Source of the DNA: Candidatus Accumulibacter sp. UBA704
GTDB lineage: Bacteria; Pseudomonadota; Gammaproteobacteria; Burkholderiales; Rhodocyclaceae
Reading direction: 5' to 3'
DNA: 64,000 bases
NCBI GenBank assembly: GCA_002304785.1
Contig: DBMG01000159.1
Span: forward strand, 285 to 64,284
Below the pieces are notes generated by a model, which saw nothing but the letters and a program-made list of their open reading frames with translations, did not search any database and was not told the DNA's origin. Both the position numbers and the translations under genes were made by a program. Positions 27,513 to 37,339 of the stretch are shown here, in pieces (position 1 is the first letter of the stretch; each line of letters begins with the position of its first letter).

Positions 27513-28489
27513 CCCACGCACGCCCCACTGGAAAGATCATGCTCGTCGGCCTCGGCCCGGGCAGCCATGAATACATGACCGGCCGCGCCCGCTCGGCCAT
27601 CGCCGAAGCCGACACGGTCATCGGTTACGCCACCTACATCCGCCTGGTCAAGGACCTACTCGAGGGCAAGGAAGTCATCAAGAAGGCGATGACCGAGGAA
27701 CTCGACCGCGCCATCGAGGCCTACGACCGCGCCAGGCAGGGCAAGAAAGTGGCCATCGTTTCCTCAGGAGATGCCGGCGTCTATGGCATGGCCGGTCCGA
27801 CCTTCGAAGTCCTGTTCCAGGCCGGCTGGACTCCCGACTCAGGCATCGAGGTCGAGATCGTTCCCGGCGCCTCGGCGCTGAACACCTGCGCTTCGCTGGT
27901 CGGCGCGCCGCTGACGCACGACTTCTGCGCCATCTCGCTCTCCGACCTGCTGACTCCGTGGCCGACCATCGCCCGCCGCCTCGATGCCGTCGCCTATGCC
28001 GATTTCGTCGTCGCCCTGTACAACCCGAAGAGCGGCAAGCGTACGCGCCAGATCCAGGAAGCGCAGCGCATCTTCCTGCGCCATCGTGACCCGCAAACGC
28101 CGGTCGCCGTGGTCAAGTCCGCATTCCGCGCCAAGCAGCGCGTCGAATTCACTACGCTGGAGAAGCTGCTCGACGCCGACATCGGTATGCTGACCACGGT
28201 GCTGATCGGCAACTCCAACACCTTCGTCAAGCACGGCTTGATGATTACCCCGCGCGGCTACGCCAACAAATACGACGTCGAGATCGGCAACAGCGCCGCG
28301 CGCGACGGCGAAAAGGCCGGCCATTCGCTCTCCAGCGGCCTCAATGGCTGGCTCGCCGCCATCCACGCCAGCGGCCAGTCGCCGGCCGAACTGGCCAGAA
28401 TCTACCGCCTGCCCGAAGAGTACATCGCCGCCGTGCTGAGCGAACCGCTGGACATCGACGAAGATGACAGCAACGATGTTTCAGAATAA
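27509..28489 (+). CDS. cbiH: Cobalt-precorrin-3 C17-methyltransferase with C-terminal extension
   Basis: Ring-contracting methyltransferase (CbiH/CobJ). The methylase core (about 1-245) has MLVGLGPGSHEYMT, VSSGDAGVYGMAGP, PGASALNTCASLVGAPL and ALYNPKSGKR. A further 70-80 residues (GLNGWLAAIHASGQSPAEL... with an acidic tail DEDDSNDVSE) extend beyond the usual 240-residue family length. Overlaps cobE by ATGA. Confidence 0.93.
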   Translation: MTHARPTGKIMLVGLGPGSHEYMTGRARSAIAEADTVIGYATYIRLVKDLLEGKEVIKKAMTEELDRAIEAYDRARQGKKVAIVSSGDAGVYGMAGPTFEVLFQAGWTPDSGIEVEIVPGASALNTCASLVGAPLTHDFCAISLSDLLTPWPTIARRLDAVAYADFVVALYNPKSGKRTRQIQEAQRIFLRHRDPQTPVAVVKSAFRAKQRVEFTTLEKLLDADIGMLTTVLIGNSNTFVKHGLMITPRGYANKYDVEIGNSAARDGEKAGHSLSSGLNGWLAAIHASGQSPAELARIYRLPEEYIAAVLSEPLDIDEDDSNDVSE

Positions 28490-28516
28490 TCCATGGAACG
28501 ACCCCGGAGAACAGAC

Positions 28517-29272
28517 ATGACACAGACTGCCCAAGCCGCCGTTGGAAGCGTGGCTCTCGTCGGAGCCGGCCCTGGCGATCCCGAGCTGATCACCATGAAA
28601 GGCGCACGGCTGATGCAGGCGGCGGACGTCGTCGTATACGACAATCTGGTCGCTCCCGGCATTCTCGATCTCGCCTCGCCGACCGCCGACCGCATTTTCG
28701 TCGGCAAGATGGCCGGCAACCACACCTTGCCACAGGAAGAAATCTGCCAGTTGCTGGTCGACAAGGCACTGGAAGGCAAATTCGTGGTGCGCCTGAAAGG
28801 TGGCGACCCCTTCGTCTTCGGACGTGGCGGCGAGGAGGTCGATGTACTGATGAGCGCAGGCATCCCGGTGGAGATCGTTCCCGGCGTCACGGCCGCCCTC
28901 GGCGCCGCCGCCAGTTTCGGCTTCCCGCTCACGCACCGCGACCACGCGCAAAGCTGCGTCTTTGTCACCGGCCACCTCAAGGATCACACTGTCGATCTCG
29001 ATTGGCCGGCGCTTGCCCGCCCCGGCCAGACCGTGGTCATCTACATGGGCGTCACCGGCCTGGAAACCATCTCCACGCGGTTGCAGGAAGCGGGATTGCC
29101 GGGCGATACCCCGGCCGCGCTGGTCTATCGCGCCACCTGGCCAAATCAGAAAATCTTCCCCGGAACGCTGCACACGCTCCCGGAGGTCGCCCGCGACAAC
29201 AAGGTCAAACCGCCGACACTGATCGTCATCGGCAGCGTAGTGCGGCTGATGACCAAACACACGGCCGAATAA
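28517..29272 (+). CDS. cobA: Uroporphyrinogen-III C-methyltransferase
   Basis: SUMT: methylates uroporphyrinogen III at C2 and C7 to give precorrin-2, the entry step to B12. VALVGAGPGDPELITMKG, RLKGGDPFVFGRGGEE, and GVTAALGAAASFGFPLTHRD are all present. The 251-residue protein has no siroheme synthase (CysG) N-terminal domain. ATG at 28517 with GGAG 7 bases upstream. Last gene of the riboswitch-controlled operon; converges on the slipin gene with 2 bases between. Confidence 0.95.
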   Translation: MTQTAQAAVGSVALVGAGPGDPELITMKGARLMQAADVVVYDNLVAPGILDLASPTADRIFVGKMAGNHTLPQEEICQLLVDKALEGKFVVRLKGGDPFVFGRGGEEVDVLMSAGIPVEIVPGVTAALGAAASFGFPLTHRDHAQSCVFVTGHLKDHTVDLDWPALARPGQTVVIYMGVTGLETISTRLQEAGLPGDTPAALVYRATWPNQKIFPGTLHTLPEVARDNKVKPPTLIVIGSVVRLMTKHTAE

Positions 29273-29274
29273 CC

Positions 29275-30063
29275 CTATTCCTTCTCGCCCGCCCTGGGTG
29301 AAAACAGGCGGCTGAGCGAATCGACGAGATCCACCGGCATCGGGAAGACGATCGTCGAACTTTTGTCGCCGGCGATGCTGGTCAGCGTCTGCAGGTAGCG
29401 CAACTGCATGGCCTGCGGGGTCTTTGCCAGCACTTGCGATGCCTCCAGCAGCTTTTCGGAGGCCTGCAATTCGCCTTCGGCGTGAATCACCTTGGCCCGC
29501 CGTTCCCGCTCGGCCTCGGCCTGCCGCGCGATGGCACGAACCATCGATTCGTTGATGTCGACATGCTTGATCTCGACGTTGGTCACCTTGATGCCCCATG
29601 AATCGGTTTGCGCGTCGAGACTCTGCTGGATGTCCATGTTGAGCCGTTCGCGCTCGGCCAGCATGTCGTCCAGATCGTGCTTGCCGAGCACCGAGCGCAA
29701 CGTCGTCTGCGCCAGTTGCGAGGTGGCCTCGAAGAAATTGGCCACGTGGATGATGGCTTTTTCCGGATCGACGACGCGGAAATAGACCACGGCGTTGACC
29801 TGCACCGAAACGTTGTCGCGCGAGATCACGTCCTGGCTCGGCACGTCCATCACCACCAGGCGCAAGTCCACCCGCACCATTTTCTGGATGCCCGGCACGA
29901 TGATCACCACGCCTGGCCCCTTCACCTTCCAGAAGCGTCCGAGCAGGAACACGACGCCGCGCTCGTACTCGAACAGGATGCGGATGCTGGCGACCGCCAG
30001 CCCGACGAGCAGCACGATCGCGCCGCCCCAGCCGATGTCCCAACCGATGTCCCAGACCATCAT
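29275..30063 (-). CDS. Slipin (SPFH/stomatin-like membrane protein)
   Basis: Bacterial stomatin homologue of 262 residues. One N-terminal membrane helix (about 13-30), then the SPFH domain ([46 protein letters not shown]) and a C-terminal helical part rich in E/R/A ([27 protein letters not shown]). Slipins form oligomers in membranes together with NfeD, which precedes it here. The first ATG at 30063 overlaps the NfeD stop. Confidence 0.93.
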   Translation of the reverse strand: MMVWDIGWDIGWGGAIVLLVGLAVASIRILFEYERGVVFLLGRFWKVKGPGVVIIVPGIQKMVRVDLRLVVMDVPSQDVISRDNVSVQVNAVVYFRVVDPEKAIIHVANFFEATSQLAQTTLRSVLGKHDLDDMLAERERLNMDIQQSLDAQTDSWGIKVTNVEIKHVDINESMVRAIARQAEAERERRAKVIHAEGELQASEKLLEASQVLAKTPQAMQLRYLQTLTSIAGDKSSTIVFPMPVDLVDSLSRLFSPRAGEKE

Positions 30064-31427
30064 TTCCGTTCTCCTTCGCCTTCCGGTTCAACCCTCAGGA
30101 GCAGTCCTTCCACCGCCGCAATCCGCACCCGGTCGCCGGTCGCCACCGGCACCGGACTCTGCGCCCACCAGCTCTCTCCGCCGGCACGTACCCAGCCTTC
30201 ATCCTCGAACGCCTCCAGCGCCACCGCCGTGGTACCGATCATTGCCTCCACCCCGGACACGGGCGGGCGTCTCCGGGCACGCAGCGCCAGGGCACCCGCC
30301 CCGCCAAGAACCACGGCACTGACCGCGGCCAGCGGAACGATGAAAGCCATCGAGATCTGTAACCCGGGAACGTCGCCGTCGATCAGCATCAGCGCACCCG
30401 CAACGAAAGCCACGATGCCGCCGATGCCAAAGGCACCAAAGCTCGGCAGAAAGGCCTCGGTGACCATCAAGGCCATGCCGAGCAGCAGAAGCAGCGCCCC
30501 GACGGCATTGACCGGCAGCATGGCCAGTGCGTAAAGCGCCAGCAGCAGGCAGATTGAGCCGATGATCCCGGACACTCCGAAGCCGGGTGTGTAGAACTCG
30601 AACAACAGGCCATACACGCCGAGCATCATCAGGATCAGCGCCATATTCGGGTCGGCGATGGCCGCCAGCAGACGCTCCTTCCAGTTACGCTCGACCATCT
30701 CCAGCGCCGCCGCGGTGAAGGCGAGCGTAGTCTCCCCGGACGCCACGGTCACCTTGCGCCCCTCGGCAGCGCGCAGGAGCGCGGGGAGATCGGCGGCAAC
30801 GAGATCGACGACGTTCTGCTTGAGCGCTTCCTCGGCCGACAGGCTCTCCGCGTCGCGCACCGCGCGTTCGGCCCATTCGGCATTGCGTCCGCGCAATTGC
30901 GCCAGGCTGCGGATGTAGGCAGACGCGTCGTGGATCGTTTTTCGTTCCATGGCGCTCCCTGTCGGCGCTTCGCTCTTTCCTTCGTTCTTTCCATCACCCT
31001 TGCCCTCGCTCTTTCCTTTTTCCGGCTTGTCCTCGCCGGGCTTGGCGCCACCGATGCCGATCGCCACCGGCGTGGCGGCGCCGAGATTGGTGCCCGGCGC
31101 CATGGCAGCGACATGGCTGGCATACAGCAGATACGTGCCGGCGCTGGCGGCTCGCGCGCCGGATGGCGCCACCCATACGGCCACCGGCACCGGGGAGGCG
31201 AGAATGCCCTGGATCATTTCCCGCATCGACGAATCAAGACCGCCTGGGGTATCGAGCTTGAGCACCAGCAGATCGGCCCGGGCGCGCTGTGCGACCTCCA
31301 GCGCCCGCAGGAAATACGCGGCGCTGGCCGGACTGACTGCCCCGTGTATCTCCGCCACCTTGACCGTGGCCGGGAGAGCAGGAATGGACACGAGCAGAGC
31401 AATGACCAAGAAAAGAAGACGTTTCAT
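30060..31427 (-). CDS. Long NfeD protein (membrane serine protease)
   Basis: 455-residue NfeD of the long type: signal peptide, periplasmic ClpP-class serine protease domain with S95 in [11 protein letters not shown] (the likely nucleophile), four to five membrane helices (about 275-380) and a soluble OB-fold C-terminus ([24 protein letters not shown]). A lysine- and glutamate-rich stretch of about 35 residues (starting [17 protein letters not shown]) interrupts the protease domain. Start at 31427, behind GAGAGGAAGC. Partner of slipin, likely in membrane-protein quality control. Confidence 0.9.
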   Translation of the reverse strand: MKRLLFLVIALLVSIPALPATVKVAEIHGAVSPASAAYFLRALEVAQRARADLLVLKLDTPGGLDSSMREMIQGILASPVPVAVWVAPSGARAASAGTYLLYASHVAAMAPGTNLGAATPVAIGIGGAKPGEDKPEKGKSEGKGDGKNEGKSEAPTGSAMERKTIHDASAYIRSLAQLRGRNAEWAERAVRDAESLSAEEALKQNVVDLVAADLPALLRAAEGRKVTVASGETTLAFTAAALEMVERNWKERLLAAIADPNMALILMMLGVYGLLFEFYTPGFGVSGIIGSICLLLALYALAMLPVNAVGALLLLLGMALMVTEAFLPSFGAFGIGGIVAFVAGALMLIDGDVPGLQISMAFIVPLAAVSAVVLGGAGALALRARRRPPVSGVEAMIGTTAVALEAFEDEGWVRAGGESWWAQSPVPVATGDRVRIAAVEGLLLRVEPEGEGERK

Positions 31428-31718
31428 GCTTCCTCTCGCAGAGGCTTGGCGGCATTCAGGCCGTCTCTTCAACATAGCAGCCGGCAGGCGAATTTTCCGG
31501 CAGCACCGGAGAGACGAGAGACAACGGACAACGTATTGCATGAGGTCCATCCCTCCGCCTTCATCTCTCTCGGACATTTTCCCGACAGAATCGTTGCACG
31601 CAACGAACCACGATAAACCGAGACAATGCTCGATTTCTTCGACTCAGTAGCGACATGACAGTGGTAATATCCTCGGCATCGACCGTAACCACTGTCCGAC
31701 AAGGTCCCTCGAAGAAAA

Positions 31719-32849
31719 ATGCATCCGACAATGGCGAATCCGACAATTCCCGCCGGTCATGCGCGCGTTGGTGCCTATCACGCCGTTCCGGGACTGATCC
31801 GCAGCCTGGGCGGACAACCAGAAGCCGTCCTGCGCCCACTGCAACTATCCGAAGAATTCCTCGAAAATCACGATAACGTCCTGCCCATCGCCACGCTCGG
31901 TGAACTGCTGCATCGGGGTGCGCAGGAAACCGGTTGCGAACATTTCGGACTGCTCGCCGGAAGTCATTCGGGTACGGGACAAATCGGCGTCCCGGGAAAA
32001 TTGATGCTTCAGTTTCCGACTGTCGGATCCGCGCTCGACGCCCTGCAGCGGTTTTTCCACCTGCACAACCGCGCGTCCATCGTCACTCTGCGCTGCACGG
32101 AAGATCGCGCGTCGCTGGGCTATTCCGTTCTGACCGGCAGTTTTCGGGGCGTTCAGGAACTGCAGGACGGCACGATGGCGGCGGCCTTGAACATCATGCG
32201 CCGGCTCCTCGGAAAACAATGGTGTCCAAGCAAAGTGCACCTGATGCGGCGCCCCCCCAGGAACCCGGAGGTTTACTTGCGGTTTTTTGGCGCTCCGTGC
32301 GTCTTCAACGCCACACGGTCGGACATCGTCTTTCCCTCCTCAACCCTGGATCTGCCGCTTTCCAATCCTTGCGCACCCTCCCGAGGGGACGGCGGCAAGT
32401 TGCCCATGGCAGAAACCACGCTACACGCATCAGCGGCCATGGATTGGGTCGAACTTGTCCGGCGAACCGCCCTCAGTCTGCTGCTGGCCGGCCAATGCAG
32501 CCAGGAGTCGGTCGCCGCCGCGCTAAAGATCAGTACCCGCACGCTGAACCGCCATCTTGAACGGGCCGGCACCAGTTATCGAGAAATTGCCGATTACTCG
32601 CGCTTCTCGGCGAGTTGCATGCTAATTCGCGAAACCGACATGCCGCTCGGCGAGGTCGCACGCCTGCTCGAGTATTCCGACCTGAGTTCATTTGGTCGCG
32701 CCTTCAAACGCTGGACCGGCAATTCGCCGTCGACATGGCGCCAAGGCAATCAACGCCCGCATTATTCCCTTGCTCGGCCAGACACTGTCCACATTAGTCG
32801 GGGGCACCCCTCCCCGCATACTACCTACCCGACTTTCGGAAACGCCTGA
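31719..32849 (+). CDS. AraC-family transcriptional regulator
   Basis: 376-residue regulator with an N-terminal arabinose-binding-like domain of the OruR/HTH_18 group (GLLAGSHSGTGQIGVPGKLML) and a C-terminal double HTH (SQESVAAALKISTRTLNRHLERAGTSY, GEVARLLEYSDLSSFGRAFKRWTGNSPSTWR). The last 30 residues are not conserved-looking. It stands alone between the divergent nfeD and the convergent mscS; its target is unknown. The roughly 290-base gap in front of it shows no other gene. Confidence 0.9.
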   Translation: MHPTMANPTIPAGHARVGAYHAVPGLIRSLGGQPEAVLRPLQLSEEFLENHDNVLPIATLGELLHRGAQETGCEHFGLLAGSHSGTGQIGVPGKLMLQFPTVGSALDALQRFFHLHNRASIVTLRCTEDRASLGYSVLTGSFRGVQELQDGTMAAALNIMRRLLGKQWCPSKVHLMRRPPRNPEVYLRFFGAPCVFNATRSDIVFPSSTLDLPLSNPCAPSRGDGGKLPMAETTLHASAAMDWVELVRRTALSLLLAGQCSQESVAAALKISTRTLNRHLERAGTSYREIADYSRFSASCMLIRETDMPLGEVARLLEYSDLSSFGRAFKRWTGNSPSTWRQGNQRPHYSLARPDTVHISRGHPSPHTTYPTFGNA

Positions 32850-32858
32850 CGACGAGCG

Positions 32859-32875
32859 TGCCGGGTCACCCGGCA
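32859..32875. repeat. 17-bp perfect palindrome between convergent genes
   Basis: TGCCGGGTCACCCGGCA, 8-bp arms with a single central base, sits between the AraC and mscS stops and covers the mscS stop codon. It could act as a weak two-way terminator, but no T-run follows on either strand. Confidence 0.35.
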
Positions 32876-35205
32876 GATGATGGCTCTTGCGGGATTGGGT
32901 TTCGCTTGCGCACCACTTCGATCTTCAACGGCGATACCGAATCAAGATGAACGTCGCGTTGCGGGAACGAAATAACGATGCCTTTATCGCTCAGCGCCTT
33001 GTCGATCATGAAGCGAAGGTCACTGGCGATCTGGACCGGATTCGCCTTCGCCCCGATTTCGACCCAGTAATAAACGGCGAACTGCAGGGCATCGGCGCCA
33101 AAATCCTCGAACAGGACCATCGGTGCCGGCTCATGAAGCACCAAGCCATGCCGGCGGACGCATTCGTCGAGAATCTCGGCCACATCCCGTGCCGGGGAGC
33201 CATAAGCCACACCAAGCCGGATGCAGAAACGGACCCGAGGGTTTTCATACATCCAGTTGGTAACGTTCTGCTCCAGAAAGACGCTGTTCGGAACCAGCGT
33301 TTCAATGCCATTAGCGTCGCGAATGACCGACGACCGGATGCCCACTTCGGTAATATTGCCCTTGATATCGCCGACCTGCACCAGATCTCCGGGTTTGAAG
33401 GGCTGCTCGAACAGCAGCATCAAGCCGCTGATCAAGTTCTTCAGCAGGGTCTGCATGCCGAAACCGACACCGATGGCCACCGCGCCGCCGAGGAAGGCGA
33501 ATACCGAGAGCGGGATATTGACCCATGTCAGCACCACCACCAGCAGGATCAGCAACCCGAGCGTGAACAGCCATTTGCGCAGGATGCGCGCGCGCGTGGC
33601 ATCGTAGCCGAAACGCCCGACGACATAGTTTTCTGCGACACGGCCAAGCCACAACGTGGCGAAGACGCCGACGGCAAAGATCAACACAGCCCGCGCGATC
33701 TTGCCGATGGTGATGCTGCTGATTCCCGTGACTTTGCGACCATCGACTTCGATCGTGTTTTCCGCCGTAAACAACTCGAAGTTCCAAAGTTTTCCAGCCA
33801 TCTCGGAGGCGTTGCTGGCCATCGTTTTCAGACGATCCAGCATGCCCATGGAGGCCTTGCTGACGCCCAGTTCATCTCCCAACCGGGCGACGACAAACTG
33901 CGCCGAAGCCACTGTCGCCGCCGTATCCTCGAGGTATTTGCGCCGTTTTACGGAATCTTCCAGTTGCATGCGCAGCGTCTGCCGCAATCCGGCCGCGTCG
34001 GCATCCATCAAGAGCGATTCCAGGCGGCCGGCCACTTCACCGGAGCGCGCCAGTTGCCGCTCCACGTTGGAGGCGAAGAGTTCGAGGGAATTCGAGAACT
34101 GACTCTGCCGTTGGGCAGCCTCGGCGAGCAGCGCCGGAGAGCGATCGTTATAAATGCTGTAGCGCAAATCCCAGGCGCCGCGTTTGATTTCGATGACCGT
34201 CGGCAACAAGCGCAAGGCATCGAGCATGCCGCCACTGGTCACCGCAGGAACACGCGCATCGCGCAGCGCTGCCTCGCGCGCGGCAAGTTGCTTGCTTTCC
34301 GCCGCACCCGTTTCGCCGAGCAGCTTGGCGAGGTTGGTTGACGCATCACGGCTTTCTGCATCCAGTTCGCTGCGCACTTGGTTGTAATCGGGCAGCGGGA
34401 AATGCACGTCGGCGCGGGCAGTATCCGCCTTGCGACGGGCGAGCTTGGCCTCGATTCCCGCGCGCACGACATCGAGCCGGAGTTTTTCCCCGCTGGATTC
34501 GAGTTCCTTGAGAACGGCTGTCTGAGCGCGAGCGCGCAAACGCATCAGATCGAGAACCTCGCGCGCGTTTCCCTCAACCCCTGATTTACCTCCCGATTGC
34601 CGTTCTTCCTCCCGTCGGATCGAGGCGGCATTGGTCTGAATCGCACGGGTGAGCTGTTCCCGAAAGGCATTGAACGATTGGTACTCGCCATCACTCGCCT
34701 TGACGCGTCGCTCGGCAGCATCGACATCCTTGATCAGCTTATCGACGAAAAGCACCGAATACGGCGGTGGTGCTTCGAATCCGGCCCAGGAATCCGCCTG
34801 TTTTTGCGCTTCATCGACGAGCTTCTGCGCCAGTTCGATGCGCTCCTTGGCGGCCAAGGTCTGCTCATACGCACGAACCATCTCGCGCAAAAGATAACGC
34901 TGTTGTTCCGCGTGACCTTCGATTCCGGCATCGGTGCCGGGCGAGCGGCGCAGCACGGCTTCAGCCGCAGACAGTTCTCGCCGGGCCGCTTCAAGTTCCT
35001 TGCGCACATCGTCCGGGCCATTCGTCGTCGTCTCGACCTTGCCAACGCTTTTCGCGATACCCGGCACGGGCACCGGAGCCGCCATCCCGGATGGCGAGAC
35101 AAACGCGAGTGCCAGCACGGTACCAAGCACGCCAACCACTGCGCGCGTACCGAGCATTGTCGAGCGTTGTCCATTTCTTTCAACGGAAACCGTGTGCATC
35201 CACAT
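32866..35205 (-). CDS. MscS-family mechanosensitive channel with large periplasmic domain
   Basis: 779-residue protein. A signal sequence is followed by about 450 residues of coiled-coil-rich periplasmic sequence (EVRKELEAARRELSAAEAVL and similar), several membrane helices, and the MscS core: AFLGGAVAIGVGFGMQTLLKNLISGLMLLFEQPFKPGD, then the beta domain GNITEVGIRSSVIRDANGIETLVPN. It is organised like a shortened MscK/KefA. The ATG at 35205 is chosen because AGGAGGG lies 6 bases upstream; an in-frame ATG at 35262 has none. Probable role: release of solutes under osmotic down-shock. Confidence 0.9.
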   Translation of the reverse strand: MWMHTVSVERNGQRSTMLGTRAVVGVLGTVLALAFVSPSGMAAPVPVPGIAKSVGKVETTTNGPDDVRKELEAARRELSAAEAVLRRSPGTDAGIEGHAEQQRYLLREMVRAYEQTLAAKERIELAQKLVDEAQKQADSWAGFEAPPPYSVLFVDKLIKDVDAAERRVKASDGEYQSFNAFREQLTRAIQTNAASIRREEERQSGGKSGVEGNAREVLDLMRLRARAQTAVLKELESSGEKLRLDVVRAGIEAKLARRKADTARADVHFPLPDYNQVRSELDAESRDASTNLAKLLGETGAAESKQLAAREAALRDARVPAVTSGGMLDALRLLPTVIEIKRGAWDLRYSIYNDRSPALLAEAAQRQSQFSNSLELFASNVERQLARSGEVAGRLESLLMDADAAGLRQTLRMQLEDSVKRRKYLEDTAATVASAQFVVARLGDELGVSKASMGMLDRLKTMASNASEMAGKLWNFELFTAENTIEVDGRKVTGISSITIGKIARAVLIFAVGVFATLWLGRVAENYVVGRFGYDATRARILRKWLFTLGLLILLVVVLTWVNIPLSVFAFLGGAVAIGVGFGMQTLLKNLISGLMLLFEQPFKPGDLVQVGDIKGNITEVGIRSSVIRDANGIETLVPNSVFLEQNVTNWMYENPRVRFCIRLGVAYGSPARDVAEILDECVRRHGLVLHEPAPMVLFEDFGADALQFAVYYWVEIGAKANPVQIASDLRFMIDKALSDKGIVISFPQRDVHLDSVSPLKIEVVRKRNPIPQEPSSAG

Positions 35206-35560
35206 ACCGTACCCTCCTGGCAGCAACTCCCTGCGCCCGTATCTCTCTGATATTCGCAACACTTTACCGGCTTATAACCGACATTCTGCCTGCTTATCGA
35301 ACCATCATCGCTGAATTACGCCCCGCGCAAGAGGATCAACCTCGTCCTGTGGCGGAAAATGTCTATTCGCCGACGACACACGGGCAGATTGCCCAAGATT
35401 CTGTTGCTGCAAGTATGCCGTTGCAGGATTATAGAATCCTGCCAAAAGCCTTCAATACAGCCTGATTTGTGGCTTTGACATGGTTCGGGGCATTTCGCCG
35501 GCAGGAAAGGCCGGTACCGTGCGTTCCCGATTTCCGCAATGAACCCAACGAGGTAATCCC
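35206..35560. other. Intergenic region between mscS and the SYLF gene
   Basis: 355 bases with no convincing gene. They carry the divergent leaders of mscS and the SYLF protein. A TTGACA box is at 35475-35480 facing the SYLF gene, but no good -10 lies at the right distance, so I do not call a promoter. Confidence 0.5.
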
Positions 35561-36118
35561 ATGAGCACTCTCAGACAGATCACACGCAGTTTCCTTCTCG
35601 CCGCGCTGGCGGCCGTTTCCTTCATCGGCATGTCTGCCGCCAGCGCCGCCGACAAGGCCCTGCTGACGCAGGATGCCGAAGCCGCGCTGCAATCGCTTTA
35701 CAAGACGCATCCCGGAGCCAAGACGCTGGGGGCACAAGCGGTCGGCGTGCTGGTGTTTCCGAAGATCGTCCGCGCCGGCTTCATCGTCGGCGGCTCGGGC
35801 GGAGAAGGCGTGCTGTTCAAGAAGGAAAAGGTTCATTCCTACTACAGTTCCGGCAGCGCGTCGGTCGGCCTGCAGGCCGGCGCTCAATCGTTCGCCTACG
35901 CTGTGTTCTTCCTGACCGAAAAGGATCTCAAGGACTTCCAGAACAGCAAGGGCTGGGACATCGGTGCGGCCCCGACGGTCGTCGTGATCGACGCCGGCGC
36001 CGGCAAGGAACTCAACACCACCACCGGCAAGAAAGGCGTCTATGCCTTCGTCTTCAGCCAGGAAGGCTTGATGGCCGGCATGGCGCTGCAAGGGCAGAAG
36101 ATCACCAAGATCAAGTAA
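35561..36118 (+). CDS. SYLF/YSC84-domain lipid-binding protein
   Basis: 185-residue exported protein: signal peptide (LLAALAAVSFIGMSAASA) then the SYLF domain with VGVLVFPKIVRAGFIVGGSGGEGVL, SASVGLQAGAQSFAYAVFFLTEKDL and AGAGKELNT. SYLF proteins bind phosphoinositides in eukaryotes; in bacteria they are periplasmic and of unknown role. ATG with GAGG upstream. First of four small envelope-protein genes on the plus strand. Confidence 0.92.
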   Translation: MSTLRQITRSFLLAALAAVSFIGMSAASAADKALLTQDAEAALQSLYKTHPGAKTLGAQAVGVLVFPKIVRAGFIVGGSGGEGVLFKKEKVHSYYSSGSASVGLQAGAQSFAYAVFFLTEKDLKDFQNSKGWDIGAAPTVVVIDAGAGKELNTTTGKKGVYAFVFSQEGLMAGMALQGQKITKIK

Positions 36119-36260
36119 GTTGTAAGTTGATCCGGAACCGGCACCGATGCGGGCGCAGCGGCGAAACCGAAAACGGCGTCCGCAGCGAGTTGCCAGTTCC
36201 TGTCTTCCAGTAAATTAATCCAAATAGAACATTCCGAGCGCTTTTTTCAAAGGAAACCGC

Positions 36261-36779
36261 ATGTCTCTCTCGAACCGGAACGCCGCGCTTCTGTCGCTGC
36301 TGGCCTTGGCTTGCAGCACGGCTTTCGCGGCTCAGCCAATTGTTTATCCCGCCAAGGGCCAAACCCCTGAGCTACAACAGAAGGACCAGGCAGAATGTGA
36401 CGCGTGGGCCGTGCGCACGACCGGCATCGATCCACGCGTACTCGCCTCGCAACCCCTGAACGTGCAAGCGCCTCCCCCCCCCAACACCTCGCAGGCAGGC
36501 GGCGAACGCGCGCGCGGTGCGGCGCGCGGCGCGGTAGGTGGTGCGGCGATCGGCGCCATTGCCGGAGATACGGGCAAGGGGGCTGGCGTTGGTGCAGTTG
36601 TCGGCGTGATGCGTGGCGGACAGCAATCGCGCCAGCGGCAAGCACAGGAACAACAGGCCTATGAGCAACAGAAGGCGCAAGCGCAGCAGCAAGCCCAGAA
36701 TCAGCGTAAGGCGCAGATGGACACGTACTACCGTGGCTACGGTGCGTGTCTTGAAGGCCGCGGCTACACCATCAAGTAA
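36261..36779 (+). CDS. Glycine-zipper-containing envelope protein
   Basis: 172 residues with a signal peptide, a glycine-zipper segment (ARGAVGGAAIGAIAGDTGKGAGVGAVVG, about 90-117), and a Q/A-rich low-complexity stretch (QEQQAYEQQKAQAQQQAQ). The end YYRGYGACLEGRGYTIK is typical of the YMGG-like/glycine zipper group. Likely associated with the outer membrane. The ribosome site AAAGGAAA lies before the ATG. Confidence 0.85.
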   Translation: MSLSNRNAALLSLLALACSTAFAAQPIVYPAKGQTPELQQKDQAECDAWAVRTTGIDPRVLASQPLNVQAPPPPNTSQAGGERARGAARGAVGGAAIGAIAGDTGKGAGVGAVVGVMRGGQQSRQRQAQEQQAYEQQKAQAQQQAQNQRKAQMDTYYRGYGACLEGRGYTIK

Positions 36780-36789
36780 TGGAGAAAAG

Positions 36790-37182
36790 ATGAAAGAAAT
36801 GACGACAGCCGTTTTCGCGATGGCAGTGGCCGTTGCCGCCAACGCTTCCGAATCCGAGTTCGATGGCAGCAAGCGGCTGATCTGCGCGCCGGTACAGGTC
36901 ATGGATTGCTCGGTTGGTGACAACTGCACCAGGGGACTACCTGATGAGTTCGGCGCTCCGTCCTTCCTGCGCGTCGACGTGGCTGGCAAGCGTGTAATCG
37001 GCCCCAAGGTCGAATCCGCAATCCTGCTGATTGACCGCTCCGAAGGCCAACTGCTGCTCACCGGCAGGGAATTCAGCTTCGCCTGGACGATGGCCATCAA
37101 CACCGAAACCGGAGCCATGACTACCAGCATGACCAATCGCTTCGGCGCCTATATCATGTTTGGCAACTGCACCACGATCTGA
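36790..37182 (+). CDS. Exported hypothetical protein
   Basis: 130-residue protein not recognised. It has a short signal peptide (TTAVFAMAVAVAANA) and five cysteines in the mature part (ICAPVQVMDCS, NCTRG, GNCTTI at the C-terminus), so disulfides are plausible. ATG at 36790 with GGAG 5 bases upstream, 10 bases after the glycine-zipper stop, so probably co-transcribed with it. Confidence 0.75.
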   Translation: MKEMTTAVFAMAVAVAANASESEFDGSKRLICAPVQVMDCSVGDNCTRGLPDEFGAPSFLRVDVAGKRVIGPKVESAILLIDRSEGQLLLTGREFSFAWTMAINTETGAMTTSMTNRFGAYIMFGNCTTI

Positions 37183-37339
37183 CCTAGACGCGCACCATGG
37201 CACTGCCGGATGAAGCCACCGACTCATTGTCGCCCGGCGACGCAAAAGTCTCCCGCCACGCTGCCAATGAACACGATGGCACCGAATGGGAAGATCGTTT
37301 TCCCCGCTACAGACCTACCAACCCGAGAAGGAGAAATAC

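Noticed and set aside
32887..34341. A 484-codon open frame opposite the MscS channel gene
   Set aside because: No motif or ribosome site, and the MscS core on the other strand is unmistakable.
35475..35503. Promoter starting with TTGACA ahead of the SYLF gene
   Set aside because: No acceptable -10 box at 16-18 bases downstream.
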